A stretch of 59,286 bases of DNA, taken from contig NZ_JH417567.1 of the NCBI RefSeq assembly GCF_000239275.1, positions 6,510-65,795 of the forward strand. Direction: 5' to 3'. Every line of letters starts with the position of its first letter. The stretch's first letter is position 1. Made by a program: the position numbers and the translations under genes. The DNA comes from Megasphaera geminata F0357 (GTDB lineage: Bacteria; Bacillota; Negativicutes; Veillonellales; Megasphaeraceae). Positions 17,185 to 27,677 of this stretch are shown here, in pieces. The notes under the pieces were generated by a model. That model worked only from the letters and a program-made list of their open reading frames with translations, was not told where the DNA came from and did no database searches.

Positions 17185-19332
17185 TTATCTCCGATGCCCG
17201 TTCCTGCGGTCACCGCGATCATTGCGGTCGCGGCTCTTGAAATCACCGTCTTCACCGGTAAGCACAACCTTGCGGGAAAGATTGATACGGCCCTGGCTGT
17301 CGATTTCAACGCATTTAACCATGATCTCGTCGCCGATGCTGACGACATCCTCCACTTTTTCGACCCGCTCAACGGCAAGCTGCGAAATATGCACAAGCCC
17401 TTCCTTCCCCGGCAATACTTCAACAAATGCGCCGAACGTCATAAGGCGTGTAACCTTACCGAGATATGTCTGTCCGACTTCAACATCTTTCGTCAGGCTT
17501 TCAATCCAGGCCTGTGCCTTTTGACCGCTTTCGCCGTCAACGGAAGCAATATATACGAGGCCCGAATCGTCGATATCTATTTTCGCACCCGTTTCTTCCG
17601 TAATCTGCTTGATTATCTTGCCGCCGGGCCCGATGACATCACGAATCTTGTCGGGGTTAATGTACATTGTAATAATACGCGGGGCATAAGGAGACAATTC
17701 CTTGCGCGGAGCATCAAGGACCTCCAGCATCTTATCCATAATATGGAGACGGCCTTCATGAGCCTGTTTGAGCGCCGTATCCAGAATTTCACGGCTGAGG
17801 CCTTTAATCTTGATGTCCATCTGGATGGCCGTCACGCCCCGTTTAGTGCCGGCAACTTTAAAGTCCATATCGCCGAGAGCGTCTTCCATACCCTGGATAT
17901 CCGTCAGGATCGTAAAATCGTCGTCTTTCGTAACAAGTCCCATAGCCACCCCCGCGACGGGAGCCTTGATAGGGACGCCCGCATCCATGAGCGCCAGGGT
18001 CGAACCGCAGACACTGCCCATGGAACTGGAACCGTTCGATTCAAGGACCTCCGAAACGACACGGACGGCATAGGGAAATTCTTCTTCCGACGGCATAACC
18101 TGTACAAGCGCGCGTTCAGCCAGCTTGCCGTGGCCGATTTCACGGCGTCCCGGTCCGCGGGAAGACCGTGTTTCGCCGACACTGAAAGAAGGGAAATTAT
18201 AGTGATGCATGTAACGGCGGTCCGTTTCCAGGCCTACGCCGTCGATATGCTGTGATTCCGACAGGGGCGCGAGCGTGGCAAAACTCAAAATCTGCGTCTG
18301 CCCGCGTGTAAAAAGGCCCGTGCCGTGCGTACGCCTGAAGAGACCGGCTTCACAGGAAACGGGACGCACTTCATTGACTTTACGGCCGTCCGGACGTATT
18401 TTATCAACAGCTATCATGTGGCGGACGATTTCCTTGATCATCTTTTGCGTAACCGCGGCCACATCGTTTTGATTATCGGGATATATGGAGGCGAAGTGCT
18501 CATAAATGTCCGTCTCAACGGCATTCATTTTTTCTTCCCGTTCCATCTTATCCGGCTCAAAGACAGCGTCCTTCATCTTTGCTTCGCCGTATGCATGTAC
18601 CGCTTCCGCAATATCGGCGGGAACTTCTTTTTCAATAAATTCCTGTTTCGGTACGCTGATCTCGCCTAAGAAGGACAGCTGGAATTCGACAACCTTTTTG
18701 ATTTCTTCATGAGCAAACATGATGGCGTCGAGGATGTCCGCCTCGGGAACCTCTTTGGCACCCCCTTCAACCATGAGGATAGCGTCCTTTGTGCCGGCTA
18801 CGACGATGTCCATATCGCTGGCTTCACTCTGTGCGACTGTCGGGTTAATAACGAGCCGGCCGTCCACGCGGCCTACGCGTACGCCGGCGATCGGGCCGGC
18901 AAAGGGAATATGCGACATGCAAAGAGCAACGGAAGCGCCGATCATGGCGGCGATTTCCGGCGCGTTGTCGTGGTCGACGGCAAAGTCATAGGCCACGACG
19001 TGCACATCGTAACGATATGTCTTCGGGAAAAGCGGCCGGATCGGACGGTCGATGAGACGAGCAAACAATGTTGCCGATTCGGGCGGCTTGCCTTCCCGTT
19101 TGATAAAACCGCCGGGGATTTTACCGACAGCGTATAATTTTTCTTCATAGTCCACTGTCAACGGGAAAAAGTCCGCATCTTCACGCGCTTCTTTTGCCCC
19201 CGTAGCCGATACGAATACGGCCGTGTCACCGTAGCGGACCAACGCGGCACCGCTCGACTGTTTTGCCAGTTTGCCCACTTCAACGGTGAGCGGCCGGCCG
19301 GCAAAATCCATTTGGAATTTCTTTTCTTCCAT
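17185..19332 (-). CDS. pnp: Polynucleotide phosphorylase
   Basis: The 715-residue product degrades RNA 3' to 5' with phosphate. It shows the two RNase PH-like cores (the first ending before residue 240, the second containing [20 protein letters not shown]), then KH ([20 protein letters not shown]) and S1 ([19 protein letters not shown]) domains. It has a basic C-terminal tail. The ATG at 19332 has GGAGG 7 bases upstream. It lies downstream of rpsO, separated by a terminator, which is the usual order in bacteria, and it leads into dut. Confidence 0.97.
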   Translation of the reverse strand: MEEKKFQMDFAGRPLTVEVGKLAKQSSGAALVRYGDTAVFVSATGAKEAREDADFFPLTVDYEEKLYAVGKIPGGFIKREGKPPESATLFARLIDRPIRPLFPKTYRYDVHVVAYDFAVDHDNAPEIAAMIGASVALCMSHIPFAGPIAGVRVGRVDGRLVINPTVAQSEASDMDIVVAGTKDAILMVEGGAKEVPEADILDAIMFAHEEIKKVVEFQLSFLGEISVPKQEFIEKEVPADIAEAVHAYGEAKMKDAVFEPDKMEREEKMNAVETDIYEHFASIYPDNQNDVAAVTQKMIKEIVRHMIAVDKIRPDGRKVNEVRPVSCEAGLFRRTHGTGLFTRGQTQILSFATLAPLSESQHIDGVGLETDRRYMHHYNFPSFSVGETRSSRGPGRREIGHGKLAERALVQVMPSEEEFPYAVRVVSEVLESNGSSSMGSVCGSTLALMDAGVPIKAPVAGVAMGLVTKDDDFTILTDIQGMEDALGDMDFKVAGTKRGVTAIQMDIKIKGLSREILDTALKQAHEGRLHIMDKMLEVLDAPRKELSPYAPRIITMYINPDKIRDVIGPGGKIIKQITEETGAKIDIDDSGLVYIASVDGESGQKAQAWIESLTKDVEVGQTYLGKVTRLMTFGAFVEVLPGKEGLVHISQLAVERVEKVEDVVSIGDEIMVKCVEIDSQGRINLSRKVVLTGEDGDFKSRDRNDRGDRRNGHRR

Positions 19333-19358
19333 TCCCTTTCCTCCTTAGAGCTTCTATC

Positions 19359-19392
19359 CAAAAAAGAGGCTGATGGTCTATACATCAGCCTC
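19359..19392 (-). terminator. rpsO-pnp intergenic terminator
   Basis: On the minus strand GAGGCTGATG and CATCAGCCTC form a perfect 10-bp stem with a 7-nt loop, followed by six T residues. It lies between rpsO and pnp. Confidence 0.9.
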
Positions 19393-19403
19393 ATTTCGTG
19401 CAA

Positions 19404-19670
19404 TTATTTACGCAAATTGAGTTTTTCGAGAATAGCGCGGTAACGTTCCAAATTATGTTTTTGCAAGTATGCGAGCAAGTTACGGCGCTGACCGACGAGT
19501 TTCAATAAGCCGCGGCGGGATGCATGATCCTTTTTGTGGCTGCGGAGATGTTCCGTCAGATAAAGGATACGGCTCGTAAGGAGCGCGATCTGTACTTCCG
19601 GAGAACCCGTATCATTTTCATCCGCACCGAATTTGGTAACGATAGCCTTTTTTTCTTCTGCACTTAACAT
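19404..19670 (-). CDS. rpsO: 30S ribosomal protein S15
   Basis: The 88-residue product is a canonical S15 that binds the 16S rRNA central domain. It shows [20 protein letters not shown], then [20 protein letters not shown] and [20 protein letters not shown]. The length equals the family norm. The ATG at 19670 has AGGAGGAAT upstream. It has its own promoter and a leader of about 80 nt, where S15 could autoregulate. Confidence 0.98.
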   Translation of the reverse strand: MLSAEEKKAIVTKFGADENDTGSPEVQIALLTSRILYLTEHLRSHKKDHASRRGLLKLVGQRRNLLAYLQKHNLERYRAILEKLNLRK

Positions 19671-19760
19671 TATAATTCCTCCTATTAAAACAGAACCTTC
19701 ACAAAGTACTGCGTGTTCGTCGGAGTGATCGACCCACCCGGTACCCGTATGACAGGAATC

Positions 19761-19789
19761 ATTATAACACTACAGGCCTCTCCTGTAAA
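19761..19789 (-). promoter_or_regulatory. rpsO promoter
   Basis: TTTACA (19784-19789) and TATAAT (19761-19766) are 17 bases apart on the minus strand. The leader after it contains GC-rich segments (GTACCGGGTGGGTCG) that could fold, as S15 leaders often do. Confidence 0.8.
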
Positions 19790-19812
19790 GAAAGAACCTT
19801 GTTTTCGCACGG

Positions 19813-22239
19813 TCAACGCAGCTTTGCGCCTAATTTCTCCTGTAATTCATCAAGGATCCCCTGAATCGGTTCCTGAATATCCTCATCCGATAACGTCCCT
19901 TCCGCCGAGCGGAACGTCAAGGCGAAGGCAAGGCTTACGTAACCGCGCGGCACCTGTTCTCCCGCATACATATCAAAGAGGTGTACGCCTTCCAGGTTTT
20001 TGCCGCCCTTTTTGCGAATAACGGCAAGTATATCTTCATGTCTTGTGCTGATCGGCACAAGGACCGCCAGATCGCGTGTAAGCGCCGGGAATTTGCCGAC
20101 TTTATGGTAATCCGGGATAAGGTTGACGAGAGGCAGTATATTCTTCAAATACATTTCAAAAATATATACGGGGCCGGCAACATCATAGTTGTCGACAGCT
20201 TCGGGATGAAGTTCGCCGAAACGGCAGAGAACCTTTCCGTCTTTCACGTATTCCGCAGCCTTGCCGGGATGAAGGGGCGCATAGTCGGAAATCTGAAGTC
20301 CCGCTTCAATGCCCAGGCTGTCTAAAACGACTTCAACAAGGCCTTTCACATCGTAAAAATCGTAGTCTTCCGCCGTATACGGCCAGTTTGCACGGTGGCG
20401 TTTACCGTAAATAAGGCCGGCTACTTCCGTTTCTTCAGCCGGGAGTTCCGTAATCGGCAACGCTTTCGGACGATACGTCGCGGCAATTTCATAAATACCG
20501 ACGGCATCATTCTTCACCGCCTGGTTACGGACGAGTACCTCCATAAGGGACGGCAACAGCGTCGTACGCATGAGCGGGAATTCTTCCGTAATGGGATTTA
20601 AAATGGGAACGGCCGTATAGTGCGCGTCCCCTTCCTCAAAAAGGAGTTTTTGCAATGATTCGTTGTTCATAAAGCTGAAAGTAACGGTTTCATTAAGGCC
20701 GCTGCGGCTGAGGACCGACGAAATATGCTCACGGACGGCATGTTCAAATCCTTCCTGCCCTTCAGAAATATTGCTGAGCGGACGGGTTGATTTAATGCGT
20801 TCATAGCCGTAAATACGAGCCACTTCTTCGGCAATATCGGGCATTTCCGCACAGTCCACACGCCAGGTCGGGACTGTTGCCGTCACGCTCTCACCCTGCA
20901 CTTGCGTCGTAAAGCCGAGTGTTTCCAGAACGGCAATCATTTCTTTTTCTGAAATATCCGTGCCGAGGAAGGCATTGACCTGTTCGGCCGTAAACGGGAT
21001 CCGGCGCACCTCCTGCGGGCGTACGTATTCATCGACGACGCCGGCGGCCACTTCACAGGCGCCCGTTTCCTGCAAGAGCTGAGCTGCCCGGTCCAGGGAG
21101 TGCACGCACCCTTCCGAATCGAGGCCGCGTTCGAAACGGGCCGAAGCTTCCGAACGAAGGCCGAGCGCGCGGCCGGTTTTACGGATGCCCGAACCTTTGA
21201 AAGAAGCGCATTCCAGGACAACCGTCGTCGTATTCTCCGTCACTTCCGAATCAAGGCCGCCCATAATACCGGCTACACAGGCAGCTTTTTCAGCGTCCGC
21301 AATGACAAGCATATCTTCCGTCAGCTCACGCGTTACATTATCCAACGTCGTAATTTTTTCACCCTTCCCGGCACGGCGGACAATGAGTTCATGTTCCGCC
21401 AGTTTATCATAATCGTACGCATGAAGCGGAATGCCGAATTCAAGCATCGTGTAGTTCGTGACATCAACGATGTTATTAATCGGACGCACGCCCGCCTTAC
21501 GCAGGCGCTGCTGCATCCAGAAAGGCGACTTGCCCACTTTCACATGATAAAGAAGACGCGCCGCGTAACGGGCGCATAATTCGGGGGCGGCGACAGAAAC
21601 CTTGAGTTTGCCGTCGATTTTTTCACGGCCTTCGGCAACGCGGGTCTTCGGCACGTGCGCTTTTCTGCCGCTCAAAACGGCGAATTCACGACTCAGGCCG
21701 ACCATGCTGAAACAATCGGCACGGTTCGGCGTCAGTTCATATTCATAAACGATGTCGCGCAGGCCGGTCTGTTCGACGGCATCCGCCCCGAGAGGCGTGT
21801 CTTCCGGGAGGATCCAAATGCCCGTACGTTCTTCCGGCAAAAGCAGGCTGTCGTCAAGCCCCAATTCATGGGCAGAACAGAGCATGCCTTCCGACAATTC
21901 ACCGCGGAGCCTGGATTTTTTTATTTTCACGCCGCCGGGCAGCACCGCACCGTGTACGGCAACGGGAACAACCTGCCCTTCGCGGACATTCGTCGCACCC
22001 GTTACGACGGTCAGTGCTTCAGTCCCCATATCAAGAGTGCAAATAACGAGCTTATCCGCATTGGGATGAGGCATGATTTTCGTAATCCTGCCGGTAATAA
22101 TATTTTGAATGTCCCTGCCCCAGTATTCCACCCGTTCGACGGGAATCCCGGAGACGGTCAGCACGTCCGCGAATTCCTGAGGCGTGCGGCTCCTATCTAT
22201 TTCTACATAGTCCTGCATCCATTCAAGTGAACTCTTCAT
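19813..22239 (-). CDS. pheT: Phenylalanyl-tRNA synthetase beta subunit
   Basis: The 808-residue subunit shows the tRNA-binding (EMAP-like) domain near residues 40-150, the B3/B4 editing region, B5 (RIPFTAEQVNAFLGTDISEK), a catalytic-like core and a C-terminal anticodon-binding fold (VPISTRHEDILAVIRKKGGK). It forms an alpha2-beta2 enzyme with PheS, hydrolyses mischarged Tyr-tRNA-Phe and binds the anticodon. It lies 12 bases after pheS and is under the same T-box. Confidence 0.96.
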   Translation of the reverse strand: MKSSLEWMQDYVEIDRSRTPQEFADVLTVSGIPVERVEYWGRDIQNIITGRITKIMPHPNADKLVICTLDMGTEALTVVTGATNVREGQVVPVAVHGAVLPGGVKIKKSRLRGELSEGMLCSAHELGLDDSLLLPEERTGIWILPEDTPLGADAVEQTGLRDIVYEYELTPNRADCFSMVGLSREFAVLSGRKAHVPKTRVAEGREKIDGKLKVSVAAPELCARYAARLLYHVKVGKSPFWMQQRLRKAGVRPINNIVDVTNYTMLEFGIPLHAYDYDKLAEHELIVRRAGKGEKITTLDNVTRELTEDMLVIADAEKAACVAGIMGGLDSEVTENTTTVVLECASFKGSGIRKTGRALGLRSEASARFERGLDSEGCVHSLDRAAQLLQETGACEVAAGVVDEYVRPQEVRRIPFTAEQVNAFLGTDISEKEMIAVLETLGFTTQVQGESVTATVPTWRVDCAEMPDIAEEVARIYGYERIKSTRPLSNISEGQEGFEHAVREHISSVLSRSGLNETVTFSFMNNESLQKLLFEEGDAHYTAVPILNPITEEFPLMRTTLLPSLMEVLVRNQAVKNDAVGIYEIAATYRPKALPITELPAEETEVAGLIYGKRHRANWPYTAEDYDFYDVKGLVEVVLDSLGIEAGLQISDYAPLHPGKAAEYVKDGKVLCRFGELHPEAVDNYDVAGPVYIFEMYLKNILPLVNLIPDYHKVGKFPALTRDLAVLVPISTRHEDILAVIRKKGGKNLEGVHLFDMYAGEQVPRGYVSLAFALTFRSAEGTLSDEDIQEPIQGILDELQEKLGAKLR

Positions 22240-22251
22240 CTTCCGTACCTC

Positions 22252-23277
22252 CTAAAACTGATTCAAGAAACGCATATCATTTTCGTAGAACAGGCGCAGG
22301 TCATCAATACCGTATTTGAGCATGGCAATGCGTTCCACTCCCATACCGAAGGCAAAGCCGTTCACCTTATCCGGATCATAGCCGTTCAAACGCAATACAT
22401 TCGGGTGCACCATACCGCAGCCGAGGATTTCGAGCCAGCCCGTATGTGAGCACACACGACAGCCTTCACCGCCGCACATGACGCAGGAAATATCAACTTC
22501 CGCACTCGGTTCCGTAAAAGGGAAGAAACTGGCACGGAACCGGACATGTGTCTGCTGTCCGAAAATTTCTCTGAGAAAGTCTTCCAGCATGCCTTTCAAG
22601 TCGGAGAAACGGATATTTTCATCGACAATAAGCCCTTCCATCTGATGGAATACGGGCGAGTGAGTCGCATCATAATCCCAACGATAGACTTTGCCGGGAA
22701 CGATGACCTTGACCGGTTCATTCGGGGTATGAGCCTGCAGTGTACGGGCCTGCATCGGCGACGTATGCGTCCGAAGGAGGATTTTTTCCGTAATGTACAT
22801 GGAATCCTGCATATCCCGCGCCGGATGGTCATCAGGAAAATTGAGGCACCGGAAATTGTAGTAATCATCTTCGATTTCAGGGCCTTCGGCAATGGAGAAG
22901 CCCATGTGCAGGAAGGCCTGCTCCATTTCCCGGCGGATCAGATGCAGCGGATGTTCATGCCCTATGACAGGTTTCCTGCCGGGCAACGTGATATCGACTG
23001 TCTCCGCTTCGATCTTTGCCGCCATGGCCGCAGCTTTTAATTCTTCCATCTTTTTGTCCAGACATTCTTCAATAGCCTCCCGTGCCGTATTGACCATCTG
23101 GCCCACCTGCGGCCGTTCTTCCGGCGAGAGGTCCTTGAGTGTCTTCATAAGGGATGTGAGTTCGCCTTTTTTCCCTAAATACCTGACGCGAATATTCTGA
23201 ACGTCCTGCAAGACGGTGCTGTCATTAAGTTGTTCATTAACGGCCGCTTTAATCGCTTCAATCGTATCCTTAATCAT
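22252..23277 (-). CDS. pheS: Phenylalanyl-tRNA synthetase alpha subunit
   Basis: The 341-residue catalytic subunit begins with a coiled-coil tRNA-binding arm (about 1-85) and continues with class II synthetase motifs. These include [46 protein letters not shown] and the motif 3 segment [20 protein letters not shown]. Four cysteines in [16 protein letters not shown] are as in many Firmicute PheS. The ATG is preceded by AGGAGG and by a T-box leader, so expression should rise when tRNA-Phe is uncharged. Confidence 0.97.
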   Translation of the reverse strand: MIKDTIEAIKAAVNEQLNDSTVLQDVQNIRVRYLGKKGELTSLMKTLKDLSPEERPQVGQMVNTAREAIEECLDKKMEELKAAAMAAKIEAETVDITLPGRKPVIGHEHPLHLIRREMEQAFLHMGFSIAEGPEIEDDYYNFRCLNFPDDHPARDMQDSMYITEKILLRTHTSPMQARTLQAHTPNEPVKVIVPGKVYRWDYDATHSPVFHQMEGLIVDENIRFSDLKGMLEDFLREIFGQQTHVRFRASFFPFTEPSAEVDISCVMCGGEGCRVCSHTGWLEILGCGMVHPNVLRLNGYDPDKVNGFAFGMGVERIAMLKYGIDDLRLFYENDMRFLNQF

Positions 23278-23289
23278 ACAATACCTCCT

Positions 23290-23505
23290 GAAAAAATAAC
23301 GGACCTCCGCCCGGAAAGGGGCGAAGGTCTCGCGGTACCACCCTAATTGTATCTCTTCTCTTCTATAACGGGAAGACCCGCTCCGCCTACTGGTCGGTTC
23401 AGCAAAGAGCTCAAAAGGGAATCATACGACCTATCGCGCGGCACTCTCAATCATTGATGCCGCTTCCTGTAAACGATATTCCGTCATATGCTGTCTTTCT
23501 CATAG
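23290..23505 (-). promoter_or_regulatory. T-box leader of pheST
   Basis: On the minus strand the T-box core AGGGTGGTACCGCGAG (about 23330-23346) is followed by the terminator GACCTTCGCCC / GGGCGGAGGTC and a T-rich tail (23290-23330). About 150 nt upstream can hold Stem I. A UUC codon at 23372-23374 (GGTCTTCCCG) is a candidate Phe specifier. Uncharged tRNA would stabilise the antiterminator and switch pheST on. Confidence 0.88.
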
Positions 23506-23510
23506 CCGTT

Positions 23511-23539
23511 TATTCAAATTAATATATGTATTGTATCAA
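23511..23539 (-). promoter_or_regulatory. Possible pheST promoter
   Basis: TTGATA (23534-23539) and TGAATA (23511-23516) are 17 bases apart, directly upstream of the T-box leader and overlapping the 3' end of the acyl-CoA dehydrogenase gene. The -10 box is weak. Confidence 0.4.
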
Positions 23540-24675
23540 TAGAGCGTTTTATTTGCAATAACCAATCGTTGAATCTGGTTCGTGCCTTCATAAATCTGCA
23601 TGATTTTTGCATCGCGCATATATTTTTCTACAGGATATTCTTTCATATATCCGTAGCCGCCCATAACCTGCACGGCATCGACGGTAACCTGCATAGCCAC
23701 ATCGGAAGCATTGCACTTGGCAATAGCGGCTTCACGGCTGAAATCCAGTCCCTCGTCTTTCATCCAGCAGGCACGTTGCACAAGCAGGCGCGCACCTTCA
23801 ATCTTCATAGCCATATCGGCAATCATGGCCTGAACCATCTGGAAGGAGGCAATCGGTTTATCGAACTGTACACGTACTTTCGCATATTCCGAGCAAGCGC
23901 GGAAAGCCGCTTCGGCAATACCGACAGATACGGCACCGACGAAAGGACGGGCCGCATCAAGCGTGTTCATGGCGATACGGAACCCCTGGCCTTCACGGCC
24001 GAGCCGGTTTGCCACAGGCACGAAGCAATCCTGAAAAATAAGTTCCGTCGTGTTGGAAGCGCGAATTCCCATTTTATTTTCAGCTTTGCCTATTGTAAAA
24101 CCGGGCGTTCCCTTCCTGACAATAAAAGCCGTCAAGCCCCGGATACCGCCGCCTTTGCGCGTATTGGCGAAAACCACGAACACTTCGGCAAGAGCGCCGT
24201 TGGTAATAAAGCACTTCGTACCGTTTAACAGGTACCCGCCGCCGTCCTCCGTCTTACGGGCCTGCGTCGACACGGAGCCCGCATCGGAGCCCGTACCCGG
24301 TTCAGTCAACGCAAAAGCGGCCAGGTGATCGTTGTTGATGATGTCAAAATAACGTTTTTTCAGGCCATGATTGCCGGCAATAATAACGGGATACGAAGCA
24401 AGCGCATTGGCGGCGACAGTCGTTGCCGTGCCGGCACAGCCCTTGCCCAACTCTTCATAAATGGCGGCAATAGTAACCGCGTCAAGGCCGGAACCGCCGA
24501 ATTCTTCGGGGATAGCAACGCCGAGCAAACCCTGGGCTGCCAGTTTATCCAGCAAGCCTTCGCGAAGCGCTTCCGTTTCGTCCATTTCCAAGGCGTACGG
24601 TTTGATTTCCTTTTCCACCAAATCACGCACGACTTTGATAATTTCCTTTTGTTCGTCGTTATAAGCAAAATCCAT
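23536..24675 (-). CDS. Acyl-CoA dehydrogenase, short-chain (butyryl-CoA type)
   Basis: The 379-residue flavoprotein has the full acyl-CoA dehydrogenase fold. It shows the FAD contacts LTEPGTGSDAGSV and CFITNGALAEVFVVFA, and the C-terminal GGYGYMKEYPVEKYMRDAKI followed by MQIYEGTNQIQRLVIA, where the glutamate is the catalytic base. The sequence is closest in style to butyryl-CoA dehydrogenases of anaerobes, which reduce crotonyl-CoA, often with EtfAB. No etf genes are adjacent. The ATG at 24675 (MDFAYNDEQ) is the conserved start. Exact chain-length preference is inference. Confidence 0.88.
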   Translation of the reverse strand: MDFAYNDEQKEIIKVVRDLVEKEIKPYALEMDETEALREGLLDKLAAQGLLGVAIPEEFGGSGLDAVTIAAIYEELGKGCAGTATTVAANALASYPVIIAGNHGLKKRYFDIINNDHLAAFALTEPGTGSDAGSVSTQARKTEDGGGYLLNGTKCFITNGALAEVFVVFANTRKGGGIRGLTAFIVRKGTPGFTIGKAENKMGIRASNTTELIFQDCFVPVANRLGREGQGFRIAMNTLDAARPFVGAVSVGIAEAAFRACSEYAKVRVQFDKPIASFQMVQAMIADMAMKIEGARLLVQRACWMKDEGLDFSREAAIAKCNASDVAMQVTVDAVQVMGGYGYMKEYPVEKYMRDAKIMQIYEGTNQIQRLVIANKTLY

Positions 24676-24703
24676 GTCGTTACCCAACCTTCCGTTTTAA
24701 ATA

Positions 24704-25147
24704 CTACTGTTCACCCGGTTTCTTCAAGATGTAAAACGATGCGCGCCCTTTGACGACAATCCGGCCGTCAGCGTCATAAATGACCGCTTCCGTCAGATTG
24801 GTATCGTCGCCTTCCCGCACGACAGTCCCTACACCGCGGATACATTCACCGGCACGTACATGCCGCACGTAATTCATGTTAATTTCCAATGTCGTTACAC
24901 TGTATCCCAGGGTACGGCAGCTAAATCCCATGAGCGTATCACAAAAAGCCATCATCAATCCCGGTGCGGCGACGCCTTTGGCATCACAAAAGCGCTGCTC
25001 GACAGGGAAATCTATCGTTACTTCACCGCCGTTTAAATCCGCGACCTGACAGGGCAAATTCTGAAAATACGGAGTCCCGTCGTATATTTGTTTGAGCGTT
25101 GCCAACAGGATACGTTTCTCTTCGGCAGTCAATGTTTTTAAGGCCAT
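24704..25147 (-). CDS. PaaI-type hot-dog thioesterase
   Basis: The 147-residue product is a single hot-dog domain of the PaaI/YigI thioesterase group. The segment DAKGVAAPGLMMAFCDTLMG is where the family's active-site residues sit, and VTTLEINMNYVRHVRAGECI is the following strand. Such enzymes hydrolyse acyl-CoA or aryl-CoA. It overlaps the upstream thioesterase by 10 bases and precedes the acyl-CoA dehydrogenase gene, so a CoA-metabolism operon is likely. Confidence 0.75.
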   Translation of the reverse strand: MALKTLTAEEKRILLATLKQIYDGTPYFQNLPCQVADLNGGEVTIDFPVEQRFCDAKGVAAPGLMMAFCDTLMGFSCRTLGYSVTTLEINMNYVRHVRAGECIRGVGTVVREGDDTNLTEAVIYDADGRIVVKGRASFYILKKPGEQ

Positions 25148-25563
25148 TTTCCATTTCCTGTTCTTCCGGTGACGAGAAATGTTCCCTTGCCGTGTGCCAA
25201 ATAGCGATTTTTATTGTCATAAAAATCGCAGAGGAGCACCGCTGTCGTACGGCCGCAGTGAATCGCCGCCGCCCTGACGATTATATCCGTACCGGCAATC
25301 CCCGGCCGCAAATGATTTAAGGACATATCAAGCAATCTGACCTTCCGGCCTGCCATGAGACACGCTTTTTCCATAGCCGACGCGGCCATGCCGTAAAAAA
25401 CGCCGCCGTAAAGGGTGCCGTTCGGATTATCCCATGCGGAGCCGTTATTATGAAAAACAAGAGTTACGGCCGTCTCGTCGGCTTCTTCAATATGAAATTC
25501 CATATAGCGGTCAAAAAAGCTTTGCTGCCGGTCGTATTCCGCCGCATTTAGTGGGCGAGTCAT
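25138..25563 (-). CDS. Hot-dog fold thioesterase
   Basis: The 141-residue product (starting MTRPLNAAEYDRQQSFFDRY) has the hot-dog pattern with NPNGTLYGGVFYGMAASAME, the helix that carries the active-site residue in PaaI-like thioesterases. VRLLDMSLNHLRPGIAGTDI is the next strand. I prefer the ATG at 25563 over 25638, since the longer form adds a hydrophobic stretch that does not belong to the family; GGAAGGCGG lies upstream. It is coupled to the second thioesterase. Confidence 0.7.
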   Translation of the reverse strand: MTRPLNAAEYDRQQSFFDRYMEFHIEEADETAVTLVFHNNGSAWDNPNGTLYGGVFYGMAASAMEKACLMAGRKVRLLDMSLNHLRPGIAGTDIIVRAAAIHCGRTTAVLLCDFYDNKNRYLAHGKGTFLVTGRTGNGKWP

Positions 25564-25669
25564 AAAAAAACATTGCCGCCTTCCTGCAAATATTATAAAT
25601 ACGTTTATTATTTTACTATAGCCTTCTTTGTTCGTCAAACACGAAAAAGGCTTAACTGTCCCGATTATG

Positions 25670-25904
25670 ACACAAAAAAGAACTGCCGGAGCAGTTCTTT
25701 TCGTAAAACACGCCTGACCTGGTTTTTACCCCCACACTCGCCTGCCGGAGGGTTCGCTCGTAAACTGCCGTTCCCCACTACTGCCTCTCTCGCTTTTCGC
25801 GGCAGGTCTTACTTCTAGGCCGCACTATGATCAGGCCCGTATCGGAGCCCTTACGTGGATCGCTTTGCCTGCGGCTGGCATCGACTTTCAACCACAGCAC
25901 GTGT
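25670..25904 (-). ncRNA. Unassigned structured RNA
   Basis: Between rny and the thioesterases, the minus strand has a strong -10 (TATAAT, 25911-25916) and, 210 bases on, a perfect intrinsic terminator (25674-25701). No plausible protein lies between. The ends can pair (ACACG with CGTGT, TGGTT with AACCA), and internal hairpins such as CTGCC-CGCGAAAAGCG-GGCAG are visible. GC-rich, conserved-looking segments such as GGCCTAGAAGTAAGACC suggest a folded RNA. I could not match it to tmRNA, RNase P, SRP RNA or a riboswitch class. It may be a second 6S-like RNA, the raiA motif, or new. Confidence 0.5.
25674..25701 (-). terminator. Terminator of the 25.7-kb RNA
   Basis: AAGAACTGC and GCAGTTCTT form a 9-bp stem with a 4-nt loop, followed by T residues on the minus strand. 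It is also U-rich in the other direction. Confidence 0.85.
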
Positions 25905-26118
25905 CAGTTTATTATAACACATTTATACTCATGCCCGGAAAGAAATATATTTCTAAAACTTATCCCATAATGAAAGGCCTGTTGCCCTTTACAAAAGAAC
26001 AACATACAGAACCGCTCTCAAAACAATCGCACGGACCAGATTGGCGGAACCGTTACAGCAGATTTTCATTTACAAAAATCCCCCTGCCGTATATAGCAAG
26101 GGGACAGTTCTTTCAAGC

Positions 26119-27654
26119 TTATTTCGCATAGTCGACCATACGTGTTTCTCTGATGATGACAACCTTGATCTGACCGGGATATTCCAATTCCGCTTCGATA
26201 CGTTTCGCCACTTCGTGGCAGAGAATCGTGCAATCGTCTTCATTTAATTTTTCCGGTTTTACCATAACGCGGATTTCTCTGCCCGCCTGAATAGCAAAAC
26301 ACTCTTCTACGCCGTCAAAGGATTTGGCGATTTCTTCAAGTTTTGCCAACCGCTTCAGATAATTTTCCAACGTTTCACGACGCGCTCCCGGCCGTGCCGC
26401 CGAAACGGCGTCGGCTGCAGCAACTAAGACAGCTTCCACAGACGTTGCTTCTTCATCGCCGTGATGGGAAGCAATACAGTTGATTACGGCCTTTGACTCG
26501 CCGTATTTTTTTGCAACATCGATACCGATAGATACGTGCGTGCCTTCCAAATCATGATCCAGCGCTTTTCCGATATCATGAATCAAACCGCCGCGACGGG
26601 CCAGGTTGACATCAACACCCAATTCGACCGCCATAATACCGGCAAGCTGCGATACTTCAATGGAGTGCCGCAGGACGTTTTGCCCGTAGCTTGTACGATA
26701 ACACAAACGGCCCAACGTCTTGATCATTTCCGGATGCAGTCCGTGTACTCCCGCTTCATACGTCGCCTGTTCACCGGCTTCGCGAATCTTCTGACTGATT
26801 TCTTTACGGGCTTTCTCCACCATTTCTTCAATGCGCGCCGGATGAATCCGTCCGTCGACGATGAGTTTTTCCAAAGCCAGGCGCGCCACTTCGCGACGAA
26901 TAGGATCGAAGCAGGAAAGGATAACCGCTTCCGGCGTATCGTCGATAATCAAATCAACGCCCGTAAGGGTTTCGATGGCACGAATATTACGGCCTTCACG
27001 GCCGATAATACGGCCTTTCATTTCATCATTCGGCAGGGATACAACGGAAACCGTCGTCTCCGCCACATGATCGGCGGCACAACGCTGGATGGCAAGAGAA
27101 ATGATTTCGAGGGACTTCTGCTCCGCCTCTTCCTTCGCTTCTTCTTCAAGACTCTTGATAAGCTGAGCCGTTTCATGTTTTATTTCATTTTTAACGTCGG
27201 CAAGAAGCAGTTCTTTAGCATCGTCATAAGACAATCCGGAAATACGTTCCAACTCCGCCAGCTGCTGCTCGTGCAAGCGGTCGATTTTCTCCTGTGCCTT
27301 AGCGACTTCCCCCTCTTTACGGATGAGGGATTCTTCCTTTTTTTCGATAGAATCCGTTTTCTTGTCCAGGTGTTCTTCTTTTTGGAGCAGCCGGCGTTCC
27401 AAACGCTGCAATTCGGAGCGGCGTTCTTTATTATCACGTTCCGCGTCAGCGCGCAACTTATGGATTTCCTCTTTACCTTCCAGGATAAGTTCTTTCTTCT
27501 GAGCTTCTCCATCTTGCTTAGCCGCGCCGATAATACGGCTTGCTTCCGCTTCAGCACTGCCCAATTTGCTTTCCGCAATCTTCAGACGGTAAAAGTAACC
27601 GGCGCCGAGACCGATAACACCGCAGCCTACAGCTGCGACAATAACTTCCGTCAT
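26119..27654 (-). CDS. rny: Ribonuclease Y
   Basis: The 511-residue endoribonuclease starts mRNA decay in Firmicutes. It shows an N-terminal membrane helix ([19 protein letters not shown]), a long charged coiled coil (about 30-200), a KH domain ([20 protein letters not shown]) and an HD domain whose metal ligands are in [16 protein letters not shown]. It ends [16 protein letters not shown] as in the family. The ATG has AAAAGGAGG upstream. A terminator hairpin sits only about 24 bases before the start, so transcripts from any upstream promoter must pass it. Confidence 0.97.
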   Translation of the reverse strand: MTEVIVAAVGCGVIGLGAGYFYRLKIAESKLGSAEAEASRIIGAAKQDGEAQKKELILEGKEEIHKLRADAERDNKERRSELQRLERRLLQKEEHLDKKTDSIEKKEESLIRKEGEVAKAQEKIDRLHEQQLAELERISGLSYDDAKELLLADVKNEIKHETAQLIKSLEEEAKEEAEQKSLEIISLAIQRCAADHVAETTVSVVSLPNDEMKGRIIGREGRNIRAIETLTGVDLIIDDTPEAVILSCFDPIRREVARLALEKLIVDGRIHPARIEEMVEKARKEISQKIREAGEQATYEAGVHGLHPEMIKTLGRLCYRTSYGQNVLRHSIEVSQLAGIMAVELGVDVNLARRGGLIHDIGKALDHDLEGTHVSIGIDVAKKYGESKAVINCIASHHGDEEATSVEAVLVAAADAVSAARPGARRETLENYLKRLAKLEEIAKSFDGVEECFAIQAGREIRVMVKPEKLNEDDCTILCHEVAKRIEAELEYPGQIKVVIIRETRMVDYAK

Positions 27655-27677
27655 TATAAATATTCACCTCCTTTTCA

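Noticed and set aside
16855-18255. Plus-strand reading frame of 466 codons opposite dut and pnp
   Set aside because: It is a shadow of pnp; its content is low-complexity R/H/F-rich and lacks motifs.
25670-25904. Cobalamin riboswitch or SRP RNA in place of a new RNA
   Set aside because: GTAAGACCTGCC and ACCAGGTCAGG recall short pieces of those families, but the rest of the conserved cores (including the SRP GGAAGGAAGCAGC) is missing.
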